Source: Ignavibacteriota bacterium (GTDB lineage Bacteria; Bacteroidota; Ignavibacteria; Ignavibacteriales; Melioribacteraceae). From it: a DNA stretch of 64,000 nucleotides. Positions 52,634 to 61,429 of this stretch are shown piece after piece. Numbering within the stretch: the stretch's first letter is position 1; the number at the start of each line of letters is the position of its first letter. Position numbers and translations under genes: made by a program. The stretch lies in NCBI GenBank assembly GCA_002746605.1, contig PDPT01000043.1, positions 1 to 64,000 on the forward strand, in the 5' to 3' direction. A model generated the notes under the pieces. That model had not been told where the DNA came from and did not search any database. It saw only the letters and a program-made list of their open reading frames with translations.

Positions 52634-55600
52634 TGATTACCTCTTCGGTTTTCTTTTCTCTGTGTACTAATTGATAAACTGCAGGAATTACATAAAGAGT
52701 TAAAATACCTGAAGCTATTAAACCTCCTATACTAACAACACCTATTGGCTGCCTGAATTCTTTACCAGCAGAACCTATCCCGAGTGCCATGGGAGCCATA
52801 CCAAGAATAATTGCTATTGTTGACATGAGAATCGGTTTAAGTTTAATGGGAGCTGCTTCTAATAACGCATCTTTAACAGATACTCCTTTTCTCACCAAAA
52901 CATTAGCGTAATCAAGAATTAATATTGCATTATTTACAACTATGCCAATAAGCATTACAATTGCAAGCATAGCCATTACACTTACATTTAATCCGCTAAT
53001 GTATAGGGCAATAAAAACTCCAATCATTGCAAGTGGAATTGTTGCAAGTATCATTAATGGTTGTGTAAAACTTTCCAAAATTGCAGTCAATAGCATATAG
53101 GTTAACATAAAAGCCAAGCCAAAAGCAAAAGCCATATCGAACATAGCTTCAGTCATCATCTCCGCTGAACCTGACCAAGAAACTCTGTAGCCGCTGGGTA
53201 AATCTAATTTTTTAACTTCAGCATTAATTTCATTTTTTATATCTCCAAGTGCATATCCTTCTAAAACATCTCCAGTAAATTGAATAGTTTTAGATTTATC
53301 TCTATGAAGTATTCTACTGTAACCTTCTGTAAACTTAGCATCAGCAAGCTGTTGCATTTTGAATTTCCCTTTCGGAGAAATAACCGTAATGTTTGAAATT
53401 TTCTCCGGAGAATTTACCGAATAATCATCTAATGTAATTCTTATATCGTACTCTTCCCCTTTATCAGAGTAACGTGTTGTTGTTAAGCCTTCTACACTTG
53501 CTCTTAACGTAAATGCAAGATCGTTCATAGTCAAACCCACTTCAGCAAGTTTTTCTCTATTTGGATAAAGTGTAATTTCTGGTTTCCCTGTTCTATAACT
53601 TGTATTCAAATTCGTTATACCAGGTATTTCTTTTACCTTAGAATATAATTGATTTTGTATTTTTTCCAATCTATCCATATCAGTTCCCTGTACAAATAGT
53701 GTAATTGGAGCCTGATTATCTCCGGCACTGGATGAAGCCGAAACTCTAATCATGGCATTAGGAATATTTGATAAGTCTTTGATTAGTTTTGAACTCATTT
53801 CGGTAGTTTTTATTTCACGTAAATCAGCATCTACAAGTTCTACTTTCATAAGAGCAACATTTGAGCCTTGTTCTAATTCAGTAATCTTACCAATTTGTGT
53901 TAAGATATATTTTACTTCTTTATTTTTTGAAATAACAGCTTCAATTTCATCTAATAAATCGGCTGTTTCTTCTAAATTTGCTCCTTGGGGTAATTCCACG
54001 GAAACTTTTACGTTTCCCTCATCTAAAGCAGGCATAAATTCAAAACTTAATTGAGCTGCAACAAAAAAGCTAAGGAAAAAAAGCACAATAGAAACTAATA
54101 CTGTAATTGCACTGGTTACCTTGTTCTTTATAGCTCTAGATAATAACTTTCTATATGAATTTTCCCAAGCTTTAAACATTCGTTCCAGTTTTTCACCAAT
54201 TCTATGCTTCTTGTCGTCTCTCTCGGGTAATATAATAGAAGCAAGCATTGGAGTTAATGTAAATGAAACTATGATCGAGAAAATAGTTGCATAAGTAACT
54301 GATAATGCAAATTCTTTAAAGAATTGCCCGACTAAGCTGGACATATTAGCAATCGGGACAAAAACAACTATATTGGTCATTGCCGATGCAATTACCGCAA
54401 CTACAACTTCGCTGGTACCTTTGCTTGCAGCATCTTGTTTATTTTCTCCAATATCTTTATGGCGAAAGATATTTTCTAATACCACAATTGAGTTAGCAAC
54501 AAGAATACCCACAGAAGTTGAAAGTCCCATCAATGTCATTACATTCAATGAAAAGCCTGAAAAATCTAAAAGCATAAATGTAGAAATTATAGAAAAAGGC
54601 ATTGATAAAGCCGCAATAATGGTTGAACGCAAATCATGTAAGAAAAAGAGTAGCACAAAAGCTGTTAAAACAATACCGAGAGCAATGTTAGATAATGTAT
54701 CTTCTACAGAAGATTTAATAAATACCGAATCGTCATTAACTAATTCCAAACTAATATTCTCGGGTAATTGCTTATTTATTTCAGGTAAAATTTCTACAAT
54801 TTTCTCAGCCATCTCTACTGTATTACCATCAGATGCTTTTAGTATTGATAAAATAACAACATCATCATTTTTTTCTTTTGTTTTGCCATGAAAGTAAGTA
54901 CTGCGAACTTTTACATCTTTGCCTTCTTCGCTTATTTTAGCAATATCACCTAATTTTTTATTACCCAGTGGTGTGCTTATTTCTAAATTTCTAATTTCAT
55001 TGATAGTTTGAAATTTCCCTTTGATTCTTGAAGTATATTCCCGCGAGCCTTTTTGGAAACTTCCACCTGGAATATCAACATTTTGAGCAGCCAATATTTG
55101 TGCTAATTGTGGCAGCGAAATATAATTTTGATATACAGTTCTATTATCTAATTTTATTTTTATTTCTTTTTCTTGTCCACCTACAATTTTTACATCAGCA
55201 ACACCTTTAATTTGCGAAAATTTATCTTTTATAGTTTTGTCGGCTAATTCATATAATTGAATCGGATCTAAATTACCGGACAAGACCAAATCAATTATCG
55301 GTTTGGCTCCTATCTCAAATTTTTGTATAATCGGTGGTTCTGAACCTGTTGGCAATTCACCAAGTATAGCATCTATTTTGTCTTTTACTTCCTGGTTTGC
55401 AATATCTACATCTTTATTAAGATCAAATTCAATCATCACAATTGCAACACCTTCTAAGGAGTAAGAGATAATTGATTTAATTTGGCTTACTGTTGATACA
55501 GCATCTTCTACAACCTTAGTTATTTGTGTCTCAATTTCTTGTGGACCGGCACCCGGATAAACAGTTTGTACTGTAACAAAAGGAATATCTACTTTAGGCA

Positions 55601-55709
55601 TTAAACCCAGATTTAACGAGAAATAAGATATAATACCAAACAGTACAAAGACCAATAAAAACATTGTCATCATTATTGGTCTTTTTATTGATAAATCAGA
55701 TAAAAACAT
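52623..55709 (-). CDS. RND family efflux transporter permease (AcrB/MdtB-like)
   Basis: MFLSDLSIKRPIMMTMFLLVFVLFG...VQTVYPGAGPQEIETQITKVVEDAVSTV...; 1028 aa with two RND halves. Confidence 0.97.
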   Translation of the reverse strand: MFLSDLSIKRPIMMTMFLLVFVLFGIISYFSLNLGLMPKVDIPFVTVQTVYPGAGPQEIETQITKVVEDAVSTVSQIKSIISYSLEGVAIVMIEFDLNKDVDIANQEVKDKIDAILGELPTGSEPPIIQKFEIGAKPIIDLVLSGNLDPIQLYELADKTIKDKFSQIKGVADVKIVGGQEKEIKIKLDNRTVYQNYISLPQLAQILAAQNVDIPGGSFQKGSREYTSRIKGKFQTINEIRNLEISTPLGNKKLGDIAKISEEGKDVKVRSTYFHGKTKEKNDDVVILSILKASDGNTVEMAEKIVEILPEINKQLPENISLELVNDDSVFIKSSVEDTLSNIALGIVLTAFVLLFFLHDLRSTIIAALSMPFSIISTFMLLDFSGFSLNVMTLMGLSTSVGILVANSIVVLENIFRHKDIGENKQDAASKGTSEVVVAVIASAMTNIVVFVPIANMSSLVGQFFKEFALSVTYATIFSIIVSFTLTPMLASIILPERDDKKHRIGEKLERMFKAWENSYRKLLSRAIKNKVTSAITVLVSIVLFFLSFFVAAQLSFEFMPALDEGNVKVSVELPQGANLEETADLLDEIEAVISKNKEVKYILTQIGKITELEQGSNVALMKVELVDADLREIKTTEMSSKLIKDLSNIPNAMIRVSASSSAGDNQAPITLFVQGTDMDRLEKIQNQLYSKVKEIPGITNLNTSYRTGKPEITLYPNREKLAEVGLTMNDLAFTLRASVEGLTTTRYSDKGEEYDIRITLDDYSVNSPEKISNITVISPKGKFKMQQLADAKFTEGYSRILHRDKSKTIQFTGDVLEGYALGDIKNEINAEVKKLDLPSGYRVSWSGSAEMMTEAMFDMAFAFGLAFMLTYMLLTAILESFTQPLMILATIPLAMIGVFIALYISGLNVSVMAMLAIVMLIGIVVNNAILILDYANVLVRKGVSVKDALLEAAPIKLKPILMSTIAIILGMAPMALGIGSAGKEFRQPIGVVSIGGLIASGILTLYVIPAVYQLVHREKKTEEVINEK

Positions 55710-55720
55710 TGGTCAACTCC

Positions 55721-56752
55721 CTATTTAATAATCTTTACTTTAGTGTTATCATCCAAAAACATTTGCCCTTCAATAATTATCTTATCACCAATATTAAGAC
55801 CTTCAAGCACTTCTACAAATACTCCGCTCTTTTTTCCTACTTTCAGTTTTACTTTTTTGGCTATACCATTATTTAAAGTAAAAGCAAAAAATTCTTTACC
55901 ATCGGCAATCAAATTTTTTCTATCGACAGATATTATTTTTTTATTGCTTCCACTTTGAATCGTAATATCTGCAGTAACACCGGCTTTCATTTTTCTTGCA
56001 GAGTTATCAAAAACAATATCGGCATTAAAAGATTGTGTGTAAGGATTCATAGCCATATCAACTTGTGTAACTTTTCCTTTAACTTTAATTCCCTGCCATT
56101 CAGCCGTAGCAATATTTCCTTTTTTAATATCATTAATCTCATCTTCTGAAACAGAAATACTTGTTTTTAATTTTCTTAGATCGGCAATAATTGCAAGCAG
56201 TGCTTCTTTTCTTACATTATCTGTTTCTTTAACCGCAACCTGCGTAACGTAGCCTGAAATTGGTGCAAGAACTTTTACCAATCTTTGAATATTATCCCAA
56301 TTTGCTTTGTTTACTTCGTATTGGGTTTTAACATTATCTAAATTTTGTGCTGAAATACCACCTACTTCAAAAAGTTTTTGATAACGCTCATACATTGTCT
56401 TTGAGTTTTCGTAAGCAACTTTAGCTTGGTAAAATTGTGCAGATGGACTATCTTCCGGAAATTCAAATATAACTTGGTCTTTCTTAACAAAATCACCGAC
56501 TTTTACATTTACTTTTTCAATTCTTCCTCCAATAAATGCACTTACGGTAGACTCTTTAATTCCACTTAAAACTGCATTGTAACTAAGATCGCGTGAGAAA
56601 CTGTTTTCATCAATTTCTTTTACTTTTACCGGAATCCCTTCTTCTTTGTAAATTTGTTCCATATTTTTTGATTCAACTTTCTCTTCATCACAGCTTGTTA
56701 TGAATGTAAAAAGAATCAGTAAGAATAAAATTTTACCAATTAACTTTTTCAT
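55721..56752 (-). CDS. RND efflux periplasmic adaptor (MFP) lipoprotein
   Basis: FITSCDE lipobox; GGRIEKVNVKVGDFVKKDQVIFEF...VLAPISGYVTQVAVKETDNV. Confidence 0.94.
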   Translation of the reverse strand: MKKLIGKILFLLILFTFITSCDEEKVESKNMEQIYKEEGIPVKVKEIDENSFSRDLSYNAVLSGIKESTVSAFIGGRIEKVNVKVGDFVKKDQVIFEFPEDSPSAQFYQAKVAYENSKTMYERYQKLFEVGGISAQNLDNVKTQYEVNKANWDNIQRLVKVLAPISGYVTQVAVKETDNVRKEALLAIIADLRKLKTSISVSEDEINDIKKGNIATAEWQGIKVKGKVTQVDMAMNPYTQSFNADIVFDNSARKMKAGVTADITIQSGSNKKIISVDRKNLIADGKEFFAFTLNNGIAKKVKLKVGKKSGVFVEVLEGLNIGDKIIIEGQMFLDDNTKVKIIK

Positions 56753-56773
56753 TAGTTCTCCTTTAATATATTT

Positions 56774-57418
56774 TTAATTTGCTTCTAATCCTTTAAATAG
56801 TACTTCGATATAATCTTTTGCTTGCTTCTTAATTGAAAACTCAATTATATTTGTAAACCAAAGCATTGTAAGTCCAAAATAGAATGAGATTATCGTAAGC
56901 GAAATATTTTTTGCTGAAATATCACTTCTAAAATACCCTTCCTTTTGAGCGGTTTTAACAATTCTTATTATTCTTTTTTGATAATCCTGTATATCTTTGT
57001 TGAATCTTGATCTAAGCTCATTATCTTCTTTAATTATTGTAGCAAACTCTATCTTAAAAAAAAGTTCTTCAATTTGCCTGAACTCTTCATCTTCTTCAAA
57101 TCTATTAAAGATATCCATATAAATGTTTTTCATTTTTTCAATCGGGCTTTCTAATTTAGATTCAAAAGCTAATAGCATTGAATTAACACGCTCTTTATTT
57201 TTGGTATGTATATCGTAAAGAATGGCACTTTTATTTTCATAATAATGGTAAATGGCTCCTCTGGTAACATTTGCCCTTTTGGCAATATCAGATAATCTCG
57301 TTGAAGAATATCCCTTTTCGCTCATTTCCTTTATTGCAGCTTTTACAATTAATTCTTTGGTCTTTTTAGCATCAACTTTCGTTCTTCTCATAAGTTCTAT
57401 TTTTTTAAGCATAAACAT
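56774..57418 (-). CDS. TetR/AcrR family transcriptional regulator
   Basis: AAIKEMSEKGYSSTRLSDIAKRANVTRGAIYHYYENKSAIL HTH; real start may be the downstream Met (MRRTKVDAKKT). Confidence 0.95.
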   Translation of the reverse strand: MFMLKKIELMRRTKVDAKKTKELIVKAAIKEMSEKGYSSTRLSDIAKRANVTRGAIYHYYENKSAILYDIHTKNKERVNSMLLAFESKLESPIEKMKNIYMDIFNRFEEDEEFRQIEELFFKIEFATIIKEDNELRSRFNKDIQDYQKRIIRIVKTAQKEGYFRSDISAKNISLTIISFYFGLTMLWFTNIIEFSIKKQAKDYIEVLFKGLEAN

Positions 57419-57434
57419 ACATACATGTATGTAT
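57417..57434. promoter_or_regulatory. Candidate TetR operator, perfect 18 bp palindrome ATACATACATGTATGTAT
   Basis: Perfect palindrome at the 5' end of the TetR-RND operon; resembles AcrR-type TACATACA...TGTATGTA boxes. Confidence 0.75.
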
Positions 57435-57557
57435 AAAAATCAAGTTAATTTTGTATTAAATTTATTATTTTATTTTTACCTATTAGATTATTAGATTTGT
57501 GTTTTAACTTTCAGGGAAACAAACAAGTAGTTTAATAACAAAATTTGGAATGAAATA

Positions 57558-59027
57558 ATGAATCTCGAATCCCATTTTAGTAAATTCAGAAATAAGATAG
57601 TTGGAATAGATACATCATTTAACTCACCCTTCGGAAATCAAAAATTAATTTATGCCGATTGGATTGCAAGCGGTAGATTGTACAAACCTATTGAAGAAAA
57701 AATGATTAACACATTTTATCCTATGGTTGGGAACACACATTCTGAATCAAGCATTACGGGATGCTTAATGACAAACGCTTACCACAAAGCACAAAAAATA
57801 ATAAAAGAACATGTTAATGCCTCTGCCGATGATATCATTATTTCGGCAGGTTTTGGAATGACGGCAGTTGTTAATAAATTGCAAAGAATACTTAATCTTA
57901 AAGTACCCGAAAAATACAGAGGTTGTATTGATATTAGTGGAGATGATAGACCAGTAGTTTTTGTTACACACATGGAGCATCACAGTAACCAAACTTCTTG
58001 GTTAGAAACAATAGCAGAAGTTATTGTTATTGAACCCAATGCCCAAGGTTTGGTTTGTTATAACAAATTAGGAGAACTTCTGGAAAAATATAAAAACAGA
58101 AAATTAAAAATTGGGTCTTTTTCAGGGGCTTCTAACGTAACAGGTATAAGAACTGATTATCACAGATTAGCAAAAATTATGCACCAAAACGGCGGATTGT
58201 GTTTTGTTGATTTTGCAGCTTCTGCACCCTATGTAAAAATTGATATGCACCCTACTGATCCTCTCGAAAAGTTGGATGCTATTTTCTTTTCACCACATAA
58301 ATTTTTGGGCGGACCGGGAACTGCGGGAGTAATGATTATTAATAAAAGTTTAAACACTTCTTCAGTACCCGATCATCCAGGAGGCGGAACTGTAGATTGG
58401 ACAAATCCTTGGGGCGAACACAAATATATAAATGATGTTGAAGCTCGCGAAGATGGTGGAACACCAGGGTTTCTTCAAACAATTAGAACGGCTCTCTGCA
58501 TTAAGTTAAAAGAAAAAATGGGTGAAGAGAATATTCTTAAAAGAGAAAAAGAACTTGTTGAACGTGCTTTTGAGAGATTTGACAAAATGCAAAAAGTTCA
58601 TGTCCTTGCTAATAATGTTATTGATAGACTCGGAGTAATTTCATTTTATGTAGAAGATATCCATTACAATTTAATTGTAAAATTATTAAATGACAGATAC
58701 GGAGTTCAAGTTCGAGGCGGTTGCTCTTGTGCCGGGACTTACGGACACTATTTACTGCATGTCGATCCTACAAGATCGAAAAGAATTACAGAAAAAATAT
58801 CTTCAGGTGATCTTTCGGAAAAACCAGGTTGGGTAAGATTATCATTACATCCTACAATGACGAATAAAGAATTAGACTTTGTACTTGATGCTCTCGAAGA
58901 AATAATTAAGAATATAGATGCTTGGTCAGAAGATTATAATTATGATGTTAAGACAAATGAGTTCTATCACAAAGAAGAAATATCATTAAAGAGTATTATT
59001 GAAGGTTGGTTCAAAGAATTGGAATAA
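57558..59027 (+). CDS. Class V aminotransferase (cysteine desulfurase-like PLP enzyme)
   Basis: VTHMEHHSNQTSWLETIAEV...FVDFAASAPYVKIDM...FFSPHKFLGGPGTAGVMI...VQVRGGCSCAGTYGHYLLHVD. Confidence 0.9.
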   Translation: MNLESHFSKFRNKIVGIDTSFNSPFGNQKLIYADWIASGRLYKPIEEKMINTFYPMVGNTHSESSITGCLMTNAYHKAQKIIKEHVNASADDIIISAGFGMTAVVNKLQRILNLKVPEKYRGCIDISGDDRPVVFVTHMEHHSNQTSWLETIAEVIVIEPNAQGLVCYNKLGELLEKYKNRKLKIGSFSGASNVTGIRTDYHRLAKIMHQNGGLCFVDFAASAPYVKIDMHPTDPLEKLDAIFFSPHKFLGGPGTAGVMIINKSLNTSSVPDHPGGGTVDWTNPWGEHKYINDVEAREDGGTPGFLQTIRTALCIKLKEKMGEENILKREKELVERAFERFDKMQKVHVLANNVIDRLGVISFYVEDIHYNLIVKLLNDRYGVQVRGGCSCAGTYGHYLLHVDPTRSKRITEKISSGDLSEKPGWVRLSLHPTMTNKELDFVLDALEEIIKNIDAWSEDYNYDVKTNEFYHKEEISLKSIIEGWFKELE

Positions 59028-59080
59028 TAGATGATACTCAACCGCTCTTTCCCTTTGGAGAAGCAAAATGCAAAAGAGAA

Positions 59081-59647
59081 TTAAAGATTAACAAATTGTT
59101 TTAAAATATTTTCAGCAATTCGAAGATTTTTTTTAATATCTAATTCAAGACCAAAATAATTTTTATTATTTAATACTAAACTATATTCTTTATTGTCTAG
59201 TGTGAAAGAATCTTTTGCGTATTCCGTTTTACAAAGATGTTTTGAAGAATCGAAATTAACATTTTTTTTGTTTATAGCAATGTCGGTAGAATTTAAATTG
59301 AGCTCACCGATATCTTCACTCTTAAAATCATCGCTTATTGATTTAACATCAAGATTGAAAAATCCTAAACCGTTTCTATCTATATCTAAAATATTATTGC
59401 ACATAATTCTCAAACCGTTATTTATTCCAAGTATAGGTTTCTGAACAAGTTGCAGATAATTATTCAAATTATGTAAAGACATTTTTTTTATTGCCGTAAC
59501 AATGTTATTTGTATCGGGAAGAATAATTTTTTCGGAGCAGCATATAGCATTTTCTATAAGAGAAAATTTATGTGGGATTGAATTTTTTTCCAAAAACTTC
59601 ACTAAAAAATTACTTCTATTCTTATTATATCCAATAATTGTAATCAT
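59081..59647 (-). CDS. HisH-like class I glutamine amidotransferase homologue lacking catalytic residues
   Basis: KPILGINNGLRIM aligns with HisH KPILGICLGMQ but Cys is replaced by Asn; FGLELDIKKNLRIAENILKQF aligns with GVQFHPEKSG..G..LL.NF with loss of His/Glu. Confidence 0.6.
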   Translation of the reverse strand: MITIIGYNKNRSNFLVKFLEKNSIPHKFSLIENAICCSEKIILPDTNNIVTAIKKMSLHNLNNYLQLVQKPILGINNGLRIMCNNILDIDRNGLGFFNLDVKSISDDFKSEDIGELNLNSTDIAINKKNVNFDSSKHLCKTEYAKDSFTLDNKEYSLVLNNKNYFGLELDIKKNLRIAENILKQFVNL

Positions 59648-59751
59648 AAAATAAATTTCTAAAAAATATTTGCTTTAAAGTAAATTTTCTAATAATTTAA
59701 TATTAATTATTTTTTTACAATAAATAAAGTATTTTTTGGGAGAATAAAAAT

Positions 59752-59946
59752 ATGTCTGAAGAAAAAATTCCGGTAACAATAGGTGAATATAAAGATAAAC
59801 CTATTATTTCTTTACCCGTTGCAGGAAGCACAAAATATCCATTCACGTTTGGTCTTAACAAAGCCAAAGCCATTATGGAATATATTGAAGACATTAAAAA
59901 ATTTATAGAAGAAAACGATAAGAATTCTCAAACTACGGCTGAATAA
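59752..59946 (+). CDS. Small uncharacterised protein (64 aa)
   Basis: ATG preceded by GGGAGAATAAAAAT (Shine-Dalgarno-like); stands alone between two minus-strand genes, good coding character. Confidence 0.65.
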   Translation: MSEEKIPVTIGEYKDKPIISLPVAGSTKYPFTFGLNKAKAIMEYIEDIKKFIEENDKNSQTTAE

Positions 59947-59947
59947 C

Positions 59948-60385
59948 TTATTGTATTTCAATAAGTTTTATTGTAAATATTAAATTTTTTCCGGCTAAAG
60001 GATGATTGCCATCTAATGTAATAGTCTCATCTGTTGTTTTAGTAACTCTTACCTTTATTGGTGCACCTTCATCATTAGGGATTAATAATTCTTGATTAAT
60101 TTTCATGCTTAAATTCGAAGGTAATTCCGATTTATTAATTTCAATTATAAGCTCCTTTTCAACAATACCGTAAGCTTTATCGGAGGTAAGATAAACAGTT
60201 TTCTCGAACCCTTCTTTCATTCCAATTACCGCTTCATCAAAACCTCTAATTACTTCGTTATTACCTACTTTAAACCTAAGTGGTTCTTTTCCAAAAGAAG
60301 AATCAAAAACTGTATCATTTTCAAATTTCCCTGTGAAATGAACTCTTACAATATCTCCTTTTTTAACATGTCTGTCTTTTAGCAT
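59948..60385 (-). CDS. FKBP-type peptidyl-prolyl isomerase (SlyD-like)
   Basis: VKKGDIVRVHFTGKFENDTVFDSSFGKEPLRFKVGNNEVIRGFDEAVIGMKEGFEKTVYLTSDKAYG. Confidence 0.92.
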   Translation of the reverse strand: MLKDRHVKKGDIVRVHFTGKFENDTVFDSSFGKEPLRFKVGNNEVIRGFDEAVIGMKEGFEKTVYLTSDKAYGIVEKELIIEINKSELPSNLSMKINQELLIPNDEGAPIKVRVTKTTDETITLDGNHPLAGKNLIFTIKLIEIQ

Positions 60386-60603
60386 ACTCTCAAATTAGAA
60401 ATTGTTTTATAAGTTTTTAAATTAACAATAATTTATTTTAATGTGTATCAATTTTATAAAAAGTATTAAGAAAAATTAATAAATATTTTATTTATCCCTT
60501 TATTGCTTCGGATTTATTTGTGATAAACATAATTTTTTATTTAAAATAAAAAGTGTAACTTTAATGATATACTTTTTTACAATACTAAAAATAAGGATTA
60601 AAT

Positions 60604-61299
60604 ATGAAACAAGCGTTAATTGTATTTTTGATAATCGGTTTATTATTTGTGGGTTGCAATACACACAAAAATACTACAAATATTGAACTTAAAACTAATA
60701 AAGACTCTGTAAGCTACAGTCTTGGAAATGAATATGGAAAAAACTTTAAACTTCAAAAAATTGAAGTTAATTCAATGGCTTTTGCTATGGGAATGAAAGA
60801 TGCTTATGCCGATACATCAATGTTTTCTGAAGAATTAAAAACTCAGATTCTTAATGCTTACCAAATGGAAATGAGAAAGAAAATGGAAGAAGCCAATAAA
60901 GAAACTGCTGAAAAAAATAAAGCCGAAGCTGAAAAATTCTTTAAAGAAAATAAAGAAAAAGAAGGAGTTATTACTTTAGATAACGGCATCCAATACAAGG
61001 TTCTTAAAAAAGGCAGCGGTAAATCACCAACTTTAAGCAGTACCGTAAAAGCTCATTATACCGGTAAACTTTTAGATGGAACTGTTTTTGACAGCTCTGT
61101 AAAGAGAGGAACTCCTTTTGAGACTAAACTAACCGGAGTAATAAAAGGCTGGACAGAAATTTTACAACTAATGAAAGAAGGCGATAAGTGGGAAGTTTAT
61201 ATTCCATCTGAACTTGCTTATGGTTCAAGAGGAGCAGGTGGACAAATTGGACCTAATGCAGCACTCATTTTTGAATTAGAATTACTCTCAGTAAATTAA
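60604..61299 (+). CDS. FKBP-type peptidyl-prolyl isomerase lipoprotein (FkpA/Mip-like)
   Basis: LLFVGCNT lipobox; FKBP-N domain; VKAHYTGKLLDGTVFDSSVKRGTPFETKLTGVIKGWTEILQLMKEGDKWEVYIPSELAYGSRGAGGQIGPNAALIFELELL. Confidence 0.95.
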   Translation: MKQALIVFLIIGLLFVGCNTHKNTTNIELKTNKDSVSYSLGNEYGKNFKLQKIEVNSMAFAMGMKDAYADTSMFSEELKTQILNAYQMEMRKKMEEANKETAEKNKAEAEKFFKENKEKEGVITLDNGIQYKVLKKGSGKSPTLSSTVKAHYTGKLLDGTVFDSSVKRGTPFETKLTGVIKGWTEILQLMKEGDKWEVYIPSELAYGSRGAGGQIGPNAALIFELELLSVN

Positions 61300-61365
61300 T
61301 TTATAAACAAGTAAGAGAAAGTTTGTAACTAATAATCTCAATTTCCCTCTCATTTTTTTAAAATA

Positions 61366-61400
61366 AAAAAGGCAGATATTAAATTTACATCTGCCTTTTT
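61366..61400. terminator. Bidirectional terminator between convergent fkpA-like and BY-kinase genes
   Basis: AAAAAAGGCAGAT-N11-ATCTGCCTTTTT, stem with A/T tracts on both sides. Confidence 0.88.
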
Positions 61401-61429
61401 ATTACTTTATTAATATTCTTTAAAGTTTT

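Noticed and set aside
54373-54891. 172-aa plus-strand ORF (also 53752..54054) opposite the RND permease
   Set aside because: Antisense to a full-length, clearly recognisable RND transporter; composition is the reverse-frame shadow of that gene.
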